From the NCBI GenBank assembly GCA_963718295.1, contig CAVQYV010000003.1, positions 434,001 through 498,000 on the forward strand: a stretch of DNA of 64,000 nt. Reading direction: 5' to 3'. The notes under the pieces are model-generated. The model made no database searches, was not told where the DNA came from, and worked only from the letters and a program-made list of their open reading frames with translations. This DNA comes from CAVQYV01 sp963718295 [NCBI: uncultured Methylomirabilota bacterium] (lineage in GTDB: Bacteria > Methylomirabilota > Methylomirabilia > CAVQYV01). Below, in pieces: positions 31,110 through 39,780 of this stretch (its first letter is position 1; each line of letters begins with the position of its first letter). Both the position numbers and the translations under genes were made by a program.

Positions 31110-31603
31110 CTCGCGACCAGATCATCGATCTTTTCCTGGAGAAGGCATCCAAGGCGGGGGCAGAGGTGGTGCGAGTCAGGGGCCTGGAGGAGTTGAACCG
31201 AGCACTGGCAGGTATTCTGGATGGACGCGACTCCATCTTCTGTCCGGGCATCACGGAAAAAGAGAAGGCGGTCATCGTACCCGTGGATCGCCGCACCGAT
31301 GACTACCTAAGCGCTTCCGTCTGCGTCGAGGAGGTATTCGGCGGGATAGCGGAGACCGGCAGCCTCATCTGCTCCAGCCAGGGTAGGAGGGTAGTCCAGG
31401 CGGGCCTATTGCCCACCCACCATATAGCCATGGTTGCGGCGGAGAACATACAAGAGAGCCTGGATGACTTCTTCGCTGCCTGCGGCGATTCCCCACCTAC
31501 CAATATTACCTTCGAAACCGGCCCCAGCCGGACTGCGGACATCGAGTTGACCCTGACCCTGGGAGTCCACGGCCCCGAGCGGTTAAGCATCATTGTGGTT
31601 TGA
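31106..31603 (+). CDS. lldG: L-lactate oxidation complex subunit LldG/LutC
   Basis: A 165-residue LUD-domain protein, the smallest subunit of the complex. ASVCVEEVFGGIAETGSLIC and ITFETGPSRTADIELTLTLG are the typical conserved stretches. It overlaps lldF by four bases and ends the operon. The N-terminal half (RDQIIDLFLEKASKAGAEVV) is a shorter helix-strand region. Confidence 0.93.
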   Translation: MTRDQIIDLFLEKASKAGAEVVRVRGLEELNRALAGILDGRDSIFCPGITEKEKAVIVPVDRRTDDYLSASVCVEEVFGGIAETGSLICSSQGRRVVQAGLLPTHHIAMVAAENIQESLDDFFAACGDSPPTNITFETGPSRTADIELTLTLGVHGPERLSIIVV

Positions 31604-31798
31604 TGGATCGGGGAATTGCCCTCGCCCCAGGCTTGGGCGCTCGGGTGACTCGCCCTTACCACGACTCGAAATTGTCCGGGTTGTTCCTGCTGCCGTAGGC
31701 GCATCGGCGGTTCCTGGAGGTGTTGTTCCAGGAGCCGCCGCCAACCAACCTCTTTCCATCAGTCCAGACGTAAATAAAAGGACGTTTCTTCCAGACAG

Positions 31799-31827
31799 CT
31801 TGTTATGTTGCTTTAGAACCAACGTTA
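31799..31827 (+). repeat. Half-copy of the inverted-repeat element
   Basis: GCTTGTTATGTTGCTTTAGA followed by ACCAACGTT repeats the spacer and right arm of the perfect inverted repeat at 33796-33848 with few changes; the left arm is replaced by unrelated sequence. The two copies flank the radical SAM gene. Confidence 0.75.
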
Positions 31828-31837
31828 CCCCCCCCCC

Positions 31838-32026
31838 ATAAAGAAGTCTGAGCTTTCGGCAACGGAGTTCCTCGAAAAACTAACGACAAGAGGATACAGG
31901 GTCTATCTGAAAGACCTGAGGACACGCTATGCCTGGCAAACAGAGGTCCTTCTGGAGAAGAGGCTGCAAGAGATTCTCGAGCCCCTTGTTGCTTCTTTGC
32001 AGTGTATAAAACTGGGGGAAATTTAG
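31838..32026 (+). pseudogene. Start-less coding remnant, weakly TubC-docking-like
   Basis: Sixty-two codons are open from ATA at 31838 to TAG at 32024-32026, with protein-like composition: KKSELSATEFLEKLTTRGYR, then VYLKDLRTRYAWQTEVLLEK and RLQEILEPL. A short helix, a two-strand turn and a second helix in this order recall the TubC N-terminal docking domain, but the resemblance is by eye and weak. No ATG, GTG or TTG with a ribosome binding site precedes it; a run of ten C bases lies immediately upstream, so a start may have been lost. Confidence 0.35.
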
Positions 32027-32050
32027 GGTTATTACTCCCGGCAGCATACG

Positions 32051-33529
32051 TCAGTCATAAGCATGGTCATTGTAAGCAAGTAGCTGCAGGATTTTCGTGA
32101 TTCTGTAGCGCTTGCTGAAGATTTTCGGCATCACCCTGATGATAAACTTCGATCTCTCCCCCTGGGAGGAGAAGAGCAGACTGAACATCCGAAGCGCAAA
32201 GAGGATCCGATACTGCAACTTTATTGGATCAGCTTCGTTCTGATCGAGCCAGAATCCCGTATCTCCGAAATGTTTGAGCTTTCGATACATATGATCAAAC
32301 GAGTAGACGCTCTTGTTCACTTTTTCATATCCCGCCAAGAGCTCTTCGGGCGTCATATTCACAGGGTTGAAGACGACATGTTTTGTGTCGTATTTGCTCC
32401 AATCTTTGTGGATAATTCGTCCTTCTGCTTCAAACCGTTGAAAGAGCCTCGTCCCCGGGAAAGGAGTAAGAATGTTGATGACCGGTTCCAAGATGTTGGC
32501 TTCATCAATGAAGTGGATCAATTCATCAAAGGAGTCTCTCGTGTCAAAATCATACCCGACGATAAACGACCCGAGAATGAGCAAACCATGTGATTGAATT
32601 CTGTTGATCGCCTCCATGTAGTTATGCCGCATATTCACGCTCTTCGACATGGCCGACAGGTTCTTCTCGGATATCGATTCAAAACCGATGAAAACAGAAC
32701 CGCAGCCCGCCTCTCTCATCAGTCCCATCAGATCCTCATGCTGAGCGAGATTGATCGAGGCCTGACATCCCCATTTGACATTCAGCGGTCTTAATGCCTC
32801 AAACAACGTACGGGCATATGGTATATTCGCGATGATATTGTCATCCGCGAAGAAGATCGCCTTCCCTTTGCTTTTGTATCTACCACTCGCAAGGTTCAGG
32901 GCCTTTATTTCCTCGACCACGTTCTCAACTGGTTTATTCCTGATCTTCTGTCCGTCGAAGGCATGAACGGAACAGAACTCGCAATGAAAGGGACAGCCCT
33001 TCGTGGTCTGCACGAAATCATTGATGTACTTATTGCGCTGAATCAGCGACCTGTCCGGAGGCGAAATGGTCGACAGATCGACAAGCGCGTCAGCCTTATA
33101 CGTTCTTGCGAGTCTTCCGTTTTGAGCGTCCTCGAGAACCGTGTGCCATACCTTCTCAGCCTCGCCGACGACAACAGCGTCACAATGTTGAATCGACTCT
33201 TCCGGACACATGGATGGGTGTATTCCACCAAGCACCGTTTTAGCCCCGAGTTTCCGAAAGGTCGCAGAGATCTGATAGGCTCTTTTCGCCAGCATTGTGC
33301 TGACGCTTATTCCGACTAAGTCCGGCTTCCACCCATAATCGAGATCTTCTATGTTTTCGTCAAATACCCGTATTTCGTTCCCGGAAGGAGTAAGAGAGGC
33401 CAGAGTAGGTATTGCAAGCATATAGGAGTAATATATTCTTGTGAGCATGAATTTGGAGAAGAATTTGTAATCGTAATAACTCTTTTCGTTCTCTGAAACA
33501 TTTCTCGGAATAACAAGCGCTATTTTCAT
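32051..33529 (-). CDS. B12-binding-domain radical SAM protein
   Basis: From the ATG at 33529, eight bases after GGAGG, the protein is about 492 residues. Residues 1-150 form a cobalamin-binding-like Rossmann domain (DLVGISVSTMLAKRAYQIS and KTVLGGIHPSMCPEE). The radical SAM centre is CPFHCEFCSVHAF near residue 180, with GSFIVGYDFDTRDSFDE and LTPFPGTRLFQRFE further on. The C-terminal 100 residues are a variable helical tail. Such enzymes methylate or rearrange unreactive carbons; no substrate can be named. The gene is AT-richer than its neighbours by eye and is bracketed by copies of the inverted-repeat element, which suggests it was acquired. Confidence 0.9.
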   Translation of the reverse strand: MKIALVIPRNVSENEKSYYDYKFFSKFMLTRIYYSYMLAIPTLASLTPSGNEIRVFDENIEDLDYGWKPDLVGISVSTMLAKRAYQISATFRKLGAKTVLGGIHPSMCPEESIQHCDAVVVGEAEKVWHTVLEDAQNGRLARTYKADALVDLSTISPPDRSLIQRNKYINDFVQTTKGCPFHCEFCSVHAFDGQKIRNKPVENVVEEIKALNLASGRYKSKGKAIFFADDNIIANIPYARTLFEALRPLNVKWGCQASINLAQHEDLMGLMREAGCGSVFIGFESISEKNLSAMSKSVNMRHNYMEAINRIQSHGLLILGSFIVGYDFDTRDSFDELIHFIDEANILEPVINILTPFPGTRLFQRFEAEGRIIHKDWSKYDTKHVVFNPVNMTPEELLAGYEKVNKSVYSFDHMYRKLKHFGDTGFWLDQNEADPIKLQYRILFALRMFSLLFSSQGERSKFIIRVMPKIFSKRYRITKILQLLAYNDHAYD

Positions 33530-33605
33530 ATCAAGATCCTCCGGGGAACTGCCTGCCCAGCTGGTCAAGAAAGGTTAAGTGCCATCACTAACAAATAATA
33601 CGGAA

Positions 33606-33791
33606 CTATTTTCCACGTTTCGTATTGGGACGACTGAGGGGATGTTCCCCTCGACTGAGATCTTTCACATAGACAAGGATGGCTCCTCTACATTCCCTTA
33701 CTGAGGCGAAAGAGCTGTTCCGCAGGACATCCTGCTCGATATCGCCGAGTTTCCGTTCCACCAAGTTGAGATAGGAGGCATTCAAACACAA
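33606..33791 (-). pseudogene. IS630-type transposase C-terminal remnant
   Basis: The 61-codon frame contains NASYLNLVERKLGDIEQDVL and FASVRECRGAILVYVKD. This follows the C-terminal pattern of IS630-family DDE transposases, whose consensus is a SWLN-VER core followed by an FxSVxEL-xxAI-xxYI segment. The glutamate of VER would be the last catalytic residue. The rest of the transposase is absent, so this is a fossil fragment next to the inverted-repeat element. Confidence 0.6.
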
Positions 33792-33795
33792 ATGA

Positions 33796-33848
33796 GGGGA
33801 CGTTGGTTCTAAAACAACTTGTTATGTTGTTTTAGAACCAACGTCCCC
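33796..33848. mobile_element. Perfect 23-bp inverted-repeat element (MITE/REP-like)
   Basis: GGGGACGTTGGTTCTAAAAC and AAC (33796-33818) pair exactly with the arm at 33826-33848 around TTGTTAT. The element carries no gene. It abuts the point where the flavoprotein at 33852 loses its reading frame, and lies four bases from the IS630 remnant. Related copies are at 31799-31827 and, more diverged, at 35143-35179. It may be a non-autonomous element or a tip-to-tip pair of transposon ends. Confidence 0.8.
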
Positions 33849-33851
33849 TGC

Positions 33852-34466
33852 CTACTCCCTTAGCCCCGCGCCGCTCGACACCCCACCAGGCCCTTTGAAG
33901 GCCGAAGCGCCCGGTCCCTCCTGATCCCACCAGATGTAGTGATATGCCGAGGGTTGGCCCGATCCCGCCCAGGACATGAGAGTCTCCATGAACCGTACGC
34001 CACGTCGCTCCAACCAATCCAGAGTGCCTGGGTTGGCCTCACAGAAAGCGCGAAGCACTGCCGGGTCATCTCTTCTGTTGTAACGTTCCTTGTAATCCGA
34101 CATCCTCTGGAACAGAAGCTCGGGTGAATCCTGTACCTGGTTGAGCTTTTGTATTCGGGTGCCGCCTTGAAGATTCAGGAGGCCTGCCGTGATGACTCCG
34201 CAACCACCCACTTCCTTGCCCTGCTCCAGCACGATCACGGAAGCGCCCTTTTCCACCGCTGCGATGGCGGCTGGAAGTCCTGTCGGTCCGGACCCAACCA
34301 CGATTACATCGGCTTCCTTGTCCCAATTTTCCGGGACTGCGGCCGCAGCAGCCGGAGTCTGCACGAATGAGCCCAGCACACCGACAGCCGCTGCGCCCGC
34401 TCCAACAGCGACGGCTGTATCTTTGAAGAACTGCCGACGCGTAATCTCCCTCTCGTCTGACATCAC
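33852..34466 (-). pseudogene. Truncated Tat-exported FAD-dependent oxidoreductase
   Basis: The 204-codon frame has a Tat signal (EITRRQFFKDTAVAVGAGAA) and the FAD-binding dinucleotide fold ADVIVVGSGPTGLPAAIAAV near residue 53, then VIVLEQGKEVGGCGVITAG. It belongs to the flavocytochrome c/fumarate reductase-like family, as does the gene at 40285-42067. It stops after GGVSSGAGL, where homologues continue for about 300 more residues, three bases before the inverted-repeat element. The catalytic domain is therefore lost and the product is not expected to work. Confidence 0.8.
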
Positions 34467-34761
34467 ATTGTTCCTCTCTCGGATTCTCTCTTCATCGATA
34501 GTCTCCGCGAAAGCAGTGTCCTGTCGGGCTCAACCCGAGTCTCTGGGGTCCATCTCCTGTTCAGGGTCCACCAGCATCGCCATCGGACAGCCCACCTTGC
34601 GCCCTGTGTCGTTCATCCAATCCTCCAAAAGGCGTTCTCTGAATGTGACGAACCAAACCAGGCCAATACCATGCCTGCCGCCAAACGACCCACCACCCCT
34701 GAATATGGGCCGGAAAACCTCATCCCCAAAGTCCGCAGACGATAGGCCGGAAGGGAGAAAC

Positions 34762-35055
34762 TCAGTGGGCCTCTTTCTTGCTCCGATCAGCTATCCTTCG
34801 CATGGCCTCTGATATTTTTTGCTTATGTGCAGCTGACTTGGGTTTGTCCCTCAATGCCTCGGAGATTCTCCTCCGATGTTCCTCTGACATGGGGCCCATG
34901 CGCCTGCCCTTATTCCATGCCCTTTTCCCCTTCAACGACTCCGATAATCTCTTCCGATGCTCTTCTGACATGGGTTTCCGTTTGCGGACTGGCATCGAGG
35001 TTAGAACGCCCGGTTTCTCTTTTTGTCGTAGGCTATTTTTGGGTACGTATGCCAT
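34762..35055 (-). CDS. Orphan NUMOD3-repeat DNA-binding protein
   Basis: The 97-residue basic protein contains three NUMOD3 units: MSEEHRKRLSESLKGKRAWN, MSEEHRRRISEALRDKP and SAAHKQKISEAMRRI. NUMOD3 modules bind DNA in the tails of GIY-YIG and HNH homing endonucleases. No nuclease domain is encoded in this frame or nearby, so it is either a stand-alone binding protein or the remnant of a homing endonuclease. AGGAGG lies twelve bases before the ATG at 35055, a rather long spacing. It sits in the mobile-element island. Confidence 0.7.
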   Translation of the reverse strand: MAYVPKNSLRQKEKPGVLTSMPVRKRKPMSEEHRKRLSESLKGKRAWNKGRRMGPMSEEHRRRISEALRDKPKSAAHKQKISEAMRRIADRSKKEAH

Positions 35056-35142
35056 CTCTATAAGAATCCTCCTGTCGGAATCTCTCTTGCGTTATACGTG
35101 GAATCCTCCTGAGCCACTGCGCCCAAAGACCGCTGTTTCCAG

Positions 35143-35179
35143 GACAACTTATTCTGTCGCTTCGGAGCCATCCTACCCC
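35143..35179 (+). repeat. Diverged copy of the inverted-repeat element arm
   Basis: ACAACTT-TT-TGT-G-TT--GA-CCA-C---CCCC matches the spacer and right arm at 33812-33848 at about two thirds of positions. It looks like an old relative of the same element. Confidence 0.4.
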
Positions 35180-35392
35180 GACGTCCGGCCTAAAGCACCA
35201 AATGCAAACCTGGCGGATTCGTATGAAGGGGTGTATGGCGAAATCAAGTCAGATGGGACCTCTCGTACTGGCAACTTATTCCTCTCTCATTTCTTTGTCA
35301 ATACGTTACGCAAGTTCTCAAGGATGAAGACCTCACCCCTCTGTCTTTCGACCCCGTTGCCTTTCCCTCTCTCTTTCGTTCATCCGCGCGCG

Positions 35393-35414
35393 TGTGTCCT
35401 GCTCCCAGGACACA
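35393..35414. repeat. Nine-base-pair hairpin
   Basis: TGTGTCCTG pairs with CAGGACACA around CTCC. It has no T tract and is not near the end of a known gene. Confidence 0.5.
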
Positions 35415-36749
35415 GGATCTACCCCTCACGTGCCGTGCAAAGGGCGAGTGAGCCCGATCAAGAACTCGCGCAGTCCCTTGAAGAATGCCTGAAGCATGGT
35501 AAACATCCCGAACACCCAATCACTTCCCGCCATTTGGACCTCCCAAGCGCCTCAATCCGAGAACGCTAATATGCCTAACGCTGATATGTCTATGATGATC
35601 AAAATCAGCGGGGGCTTTTGGCCGTTCGCTGAAGTGGCCTGTTCAACCCTCCGCCAATCATGGCGATAATCTTCCCGATCCGATTGCCATCGAGGACTGG
35701 CCAATTCTTCCTTTGATCCGCTCAGCCCCTATTTAGGGAGAATCCTTTTGCATCGCTGCAGATTTGACGCAAACTCGAGTCCCTCAATCGAAAATGCCCA
35801 AATCTTATGCGGTACCCGCACAGGCCCCAATCCTGGCCGTTCGTAATGCGTGCAAGAGTGGGAGGGCAATGGGGAGCGATTAGACAGCCACAATCGGTTT
35901 ATACGACCACGAATTGGGCAAGTCAAGCAATAAATTCGGGTGAGGTTTTGAGGTCAGCGATCCCCGTTGGACAAAGGGCGAAAAGCGTGACCCAAAATAT
36001 CCGAAGAAAGTGGAAAGCATAAGGGAATACCGGAAGGGATAGAATGGGAGATCGCTTTGCGAATAGAGGACAATGTCTGGAAAGGAAAGCAGGAGGCCGA
36101 TCGGATCAAAATGGCTAATTTGAGATTTTCGAGGCGCCAGCATGGATACAAATCCCGTTGGGGACGCCAAGAAAAATCAAGGAGTTGCACAAGGTGCAGC
36201 CTCTCTGCTATTTTCAAACGTGGCCAGGGAAGCGAAAGACCCCAACTGGTGTCTCTCGTGAACAAGGATGCCTTGGGGCGCCTTAAAGAGACGAGATCAC
36301 ATATGAAGAATGCGACCCCGATTCTGCCGACATTTCGACGGCAAGGAATTTGCATCTTCATACTGCGCAGAACCAGTAAGGTCAAGGGAGCTTGATAAGG
36401 AAGCCATGAGGCGCAGGAGACGAGGTGGTGATTTGACTACAGAGTCCAGCCTGAATATCTCAGGTCCGCTTTCCTCCAGTTCGAACCGCAGGGGTTGCCC
36501 GAAAGGCTCTCGTCGTGGGGGGCGTTTCTCCTGAGAAAATCTTGCCCACTTCACTCCCATGACATGCCCCTTATCCCGCAGAGCGTTCTCCTGTTCCATA
36601 ACGAGGTTTGCCTATTGAAGCTCCTCGCAGCAGGGCATCAAGGGCTTCAAATGAGAGGGATTTGTCTGCCGGTACTGGCTCGCCGGCCCCGCAGCAAAAG
36701 CTACGGGGAATCCGCTCGCTACGCATTTCCAACGATAAGGAGGAAAAAG

Positions 36750-38225
36750 ATGGCTTGCTCCAAAAGAATCACGAGGTCAGGTATCTTTCAAGAAGCTATC
36801 CTGATTTTGACCGTAGGGCTCTTCCTGGCAGCCTCAGCAGGCGCTGCCTTTGCAGGGAATCCTCCATTGAGCTCTGCACCAACGAATCCAGAATTCTCGA
36901 AATATTACCAGGACAAGTTGATGGGAAGGATTACGGCCGTTACTCCGGAAGGACATCCGCTGGGGCTCATTCCACCGCCTTTTGAGCTTCCCAAGGTCCC
37001 CACGAGTCGGGGTCTGACTCCCGTTATCACCGCCCTCCCAGCAACATTTGACCTGCGAACTTCGGGCGGGGTCACCGATGTGAGAAATCAGGGCGGCTGT
37101 GGCTCCTGCTGGGCGTTTGCCAGTTTTGCCTCATTCGAGTCCTATCTGAAGTATAAGCTAACGCAAAGCTGGGATTTCTCGGAGGAAGACCTGAACGAAT
37201 ACCACCTCTGGGATTCTCGAGTTTGCGAGGGCGGCAACCACCTGATGTCAACGGCCTACCTTGCCCGCTGGGCCGGGCCCGTCAATGAATCTGACGTGCC
37301 CTATCCCTGGGCCATGTCAACTCCGGGAGTAGGGGTGAAGAAGCACGTGCAAAAGGTATGGTTTCTTCCCGACAGAAGCGGCTCCACGGATAACTCTACA
37401 GTAAAGCAGGCTGTTCAGTCCTACGGCGCCGTCTATGCAACCTTTCAATGGAATAGCTCCTATTATAACGCCACCTACCACTCCTATTACAAGGGCAGCA
37501 GCGGTTCGTCGAATCATGCGGTAGCCATCGTCGGCTGGGATGACGCCTATTCCAAGGCCAAATTCAACACTCCGCCTCCGGGCAATGGCGCGTTCATTAT
37601 GAAAAACAGCTGGGGAACGGGCTGGGGCGAGAACGGGTATTTCTACATGTCGTACTACGACGCGTCCTTGTGGATCGGTGTCATGTTTTGCAATGCAGGA
37701 TCGACCGCCAATTACGCTCGTGTCTACGAGTATGACCCGCTGGGGTGGACGAATTCCTTGGGTTTCGGTTCAAACGTAGGTTGGTTTGCCAACCTATTCA
37801 AGGCCAGTTCCTCGGCCCCGAAGATAAAGGGGGTGAGCTTCTATACTCCCGCCCCCAACTGCCCCTACGAGCTGCGCATCTATGACAATGTCACGGCTGG
37901 CCAGCCAAGAACCGGGACACTCGTAAAGTCCTTAACAGGAACCATAAGCAAAGGGGGCTATAGCACAATCGATTTCGGCGCGAGTCCAGCCACTGTTACC
38001 CCAGGCAAGAAGTTTTCGGTTGTGGTAAAGCTAACTGTCCCTCCCCAATATGATTATAATTACCCGATTCCCGTTGAGGGCAGCATCGAAGGTTATTCAA
38101 GCGGCGCCAATGCCTATGTGGGCCAGAGCTTCGTAAGCGGCGATGGCACTTCGTGGAGTGATCTCACCAGTCTATGGAGTTCTCGCGCAAACGTGTGCCT
38201 GAAAGCCTTCGGAGTCATTCCCTGA
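36750..38225 (+). CDS. Secreted papain-family (C1A) cysteine protease with lectin-like C-terminal domain
   Basis: The ATG at 36750, six bases after AAGGAGG, gives a 491-residue protein with a signal peptide (ILILTVGLFLAASAGAAFAG). The protease domain covers about residues 100-300: VRNQGGCGSCWAFASFASFE holds the oxyanion glutamine and nucleophile cysteine, SNHAVAIVGWDDAY the histidine, and IMKNSWGTGWGENGYFYMSY the asparagine. Residues about 315-485 match the lectin-like domain that follows C1A proteases in some archaea and bacteria (WFANLFKASSSAPKIKGVSF, VVVKLTVPPQY). No long inhibitory propeptide is seen. It is probably secreted for protein degradation. It lies at the right edge of the mobile-element island. 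Confidence 0.9.
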   Translation: MACSKRITRSGIFQEAILILTVGLFLAASAGAAFAGNPPLSSAPTNPEFSKYYQDKLMGRITAVTPEGHPLGLIPPPFELPKVPTSRGLTPVITALPATFDLRTSGGVTDVRNQGGCGSCWAFASFASFESYLKYKLTQSWDFSEEDLNEYHLWDSRVCEGGNHLMSTAYLARWAGPVNESDVPYPWAMSTPGVGVKKHVQKVWFLPDRSGSTDNSTVKQAVQSYGAVYATFQWNSSYYNATYHSYYKGSSGSSNHAVAIVGWDDAYSKAKFNTPPPGNGAFIMKNSWGTGWGENGYFYMSYYDASLWIGVMFCNAGSTANYARVYEYDPLGWTNSLGFGSNVGWFANLFKASSSAPKIKGVSFYTPAPNCPYELRIYDNVTAGQPRTGTLVKSLTGTISKGGYSTIDFGASPATVTPGKKFSVVVKLTVPPQYDYNYPIPVEGSIEGYSSGANAYVGQSFVSGDGTSWSDLTSLWSSRANVCLKAFGVIP

Positions 38226-38724
38226 GGGGGAGGCCAGCCTGGGCGGGGAACTCCCCAGAGCCTCTTTTCCCTCAGGGAATCGGGGAGGGTTCTTCCCGCT
38301 GATAGGCACCGAGCATATTTTCGTCAGGTCCATGATCGACCCAACTGATCGGGCGGGGGAATTGCCCCCGCCCGATATCTTATATGAGGAGACGCGCTTT
38401 GCACAGGACTCGGCGACTGAGGAGGCAGGAGAACGCATAGGAAAGCGGATGTTCACCAATCCAGACATTGCTGGTGCGGATCGTGAGCCTGACCTGAGTC
38501 GCGGTCGGCACCCGGGCACCAGGATATCCGTAAGTTCACAGTAGAATGCGCCGAGCTCCGAGGGCTCAACCAGGAACTACGGCTTCCTCCCCAAATGAGC
38601 TAACAGTTCATCTGGACGGATCCACGGTGAAGGGCATATCCATTCCCTTGCCCACATGTTGGGTGAGCTTCCGGATGGTCTCACTCAGACGAAAAGGCAG
38701 GGCCATTTCTGGCCCTGCCTCCAA
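38226..38724. other. Intergenic region after the protease
   Basis: No gene is supported. It contains an 11-bp hairpin at 38349-38375 (listed separately). Two short frames (38332-38544 and 38546-38758, plus strand) have no family features. Confidence 0.55.
38349..38375. repeat. GC-rich 11-bp hairpin
   Basis: TCGGGCGGGGG pairs with CCCCCGCCCGA around AATTG. There is no T tract on either side. A similar hairpin with ATT in the loop lies at 57677-57705. Confidence 0.6.
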
Positions 38725-39165
38725 TCACGCATCATGCCCCGATGTCGGGGCGGCTTGATAAAAGAGGAGATGCTCCACTGCCGTAGATATCACAAATATC
38801 ATGACGTTATTGCCCTCAGGATCTGGGGGTAAGAGGAAGAAGCCGGATCGGCGAGGGTAGGGATCCATCCTGTATCCTCGCACCACCTCCCCATCCCCAA
38901 AGGTCACCTCCACTTTATCCCCATAGGACTTATCCCCGTCGATGAACTCTCTCCGCGCACGGCAGCGGGGATTGCCGTCAAAAGTCCTTACAAAGAAGAT
39001 GGCCTTCAAGTCTCCCATCCACAACTCAGCGCGCAGTTCATCAGCAGTCGCCGTTGAAGCCCTGCGGAGATGGATGTGAGATCCGTCAGGGTCAAAATGC
39101 TGAGTGTAACCCTTTACAACCCGGCCATCGAGGTATCGCGCAACGATCTTAGAAAGTGGTTCCAT
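38725..39165 (-). CDS. Conserved protein of unknown function with two related halves
   Basis: The 146-residue protein holds two similar units, KIVARYLDGRVVKGYTQHFD near the N-terminus and KVEVTFGDGEVVRGYRMDPY near residue 85, each followed by a hydrophobic strand (HIHLRRA and GFFLLPPDP). This internal duplication suggests a small two-lobed beta-barrel. I recall similar unnamed proteins of this DGxxxxGY type in Desulfobacterota but assign no function. No signal peptide or membrane segment is present. Confidence 0.72.
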   Translation of the reverse strand: MEPLSKIVARYLDGRVVKGYTQHFDPDGSHIHLRRASTATADELRAELWMGDLKAIFFVRTFDGNPRCRARREFIDGDKSYGDKVEVTFGDGEVVRGYRMDPYPRRSGFFLLPPDPEGNNVMIFVISTAVEHLLFYQAAPTSGHDA

Positions 39166-39780
39166 TACACTGCTTCGGCCTCAGTTAAAGGAGAGAAGGG
39201 AAATCATTGACCCGAGCCTTTTTCTTTCGCTGCCCCCGCGCTTATCAATCAAGAGCAAGGGCCGTGCCGCGCGGCGACCTCCGACGTCCACCTTCGGAAA
39301 CCCCATGTTTGGCTGAGACGGCAGGCCAGTCCGGTTTTTGGCGATTGTCCTCTCAGGAATCCAAGGCGGCACAAAATGCCGCCTCAAATAGGAGGTTTCT
39401 TCCTTCACCGTTGGGATAAGAAGGGGGCATCGAGGTGCCAAAGTGCCCGCTGTCCCCATCACGCCTCCCTGAGGCTAAGACAGCATAGCCCCTGCGATAT
39501 CTTGCGCTGAATGATGGTCTCCAGCATTCGCAACATCTCACGTCATCCGGCATGCCGATATTGACCTGCACCCTAGTCCGCCCCTCCCAAGATTCAGTCA
39601 CGTATACAAAATGGATGGGGCGAACGCAGAGGGGGTGGACGGGGGGCGTCGCCGCCCCCCCGGCTGGGTTCAGTGGAATCATGCGACACGCAGGAGCGTG
39701 ATGGAGAGCGATGAAGGGGGGGTCAAGATCCTAATTCTTGGGGCAAGTTCTTCAATCCCTCGCCCTTGATGATGGTCGGG
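39166..39780. other. Intergenic region upstream of the cytochrome gene end
   Basis: No gene is supported in this 600-base stretch. A GC-rich purine run (GGGGGGCGTCGCCGCCCCCC near 39641-39660) forms a short hairpin that could terminate the cytochrome operon coming from the right. Confidence 0.5.

Larger units (their letters stand above)
31604..32050. other. Junction between the lactate operon and the mobile-element island
   Basis: No complete gene. It contains the half-copy of the inverted-repeat element (31799-31827), a run of ten C bases at about 31828-31837, and a start-less coding remnant at 31838-32026, each listed separately. Confidence 0.6.
35056..36749. other. Gene-poor stretch of the island
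   Basis: About 1.7 kb with no recognisable gene. Several frames above 60 codons exist but show no family motifs and lack convincing starts. It contains a diverged copy of the inverted-repeat element (35143-35179) and a nine-base-pair hairpin at 35393-35414. The last 20 bases hold AAGGAGG for the protease at 36750. It is probably decayed DNA left by insertions. Confidence 0.55.

Noticed and set aside
35056-36749. Group II intron or retron
   Set aside because: No reverse transcriptase frame and no intron domain V-like hairpin was found.
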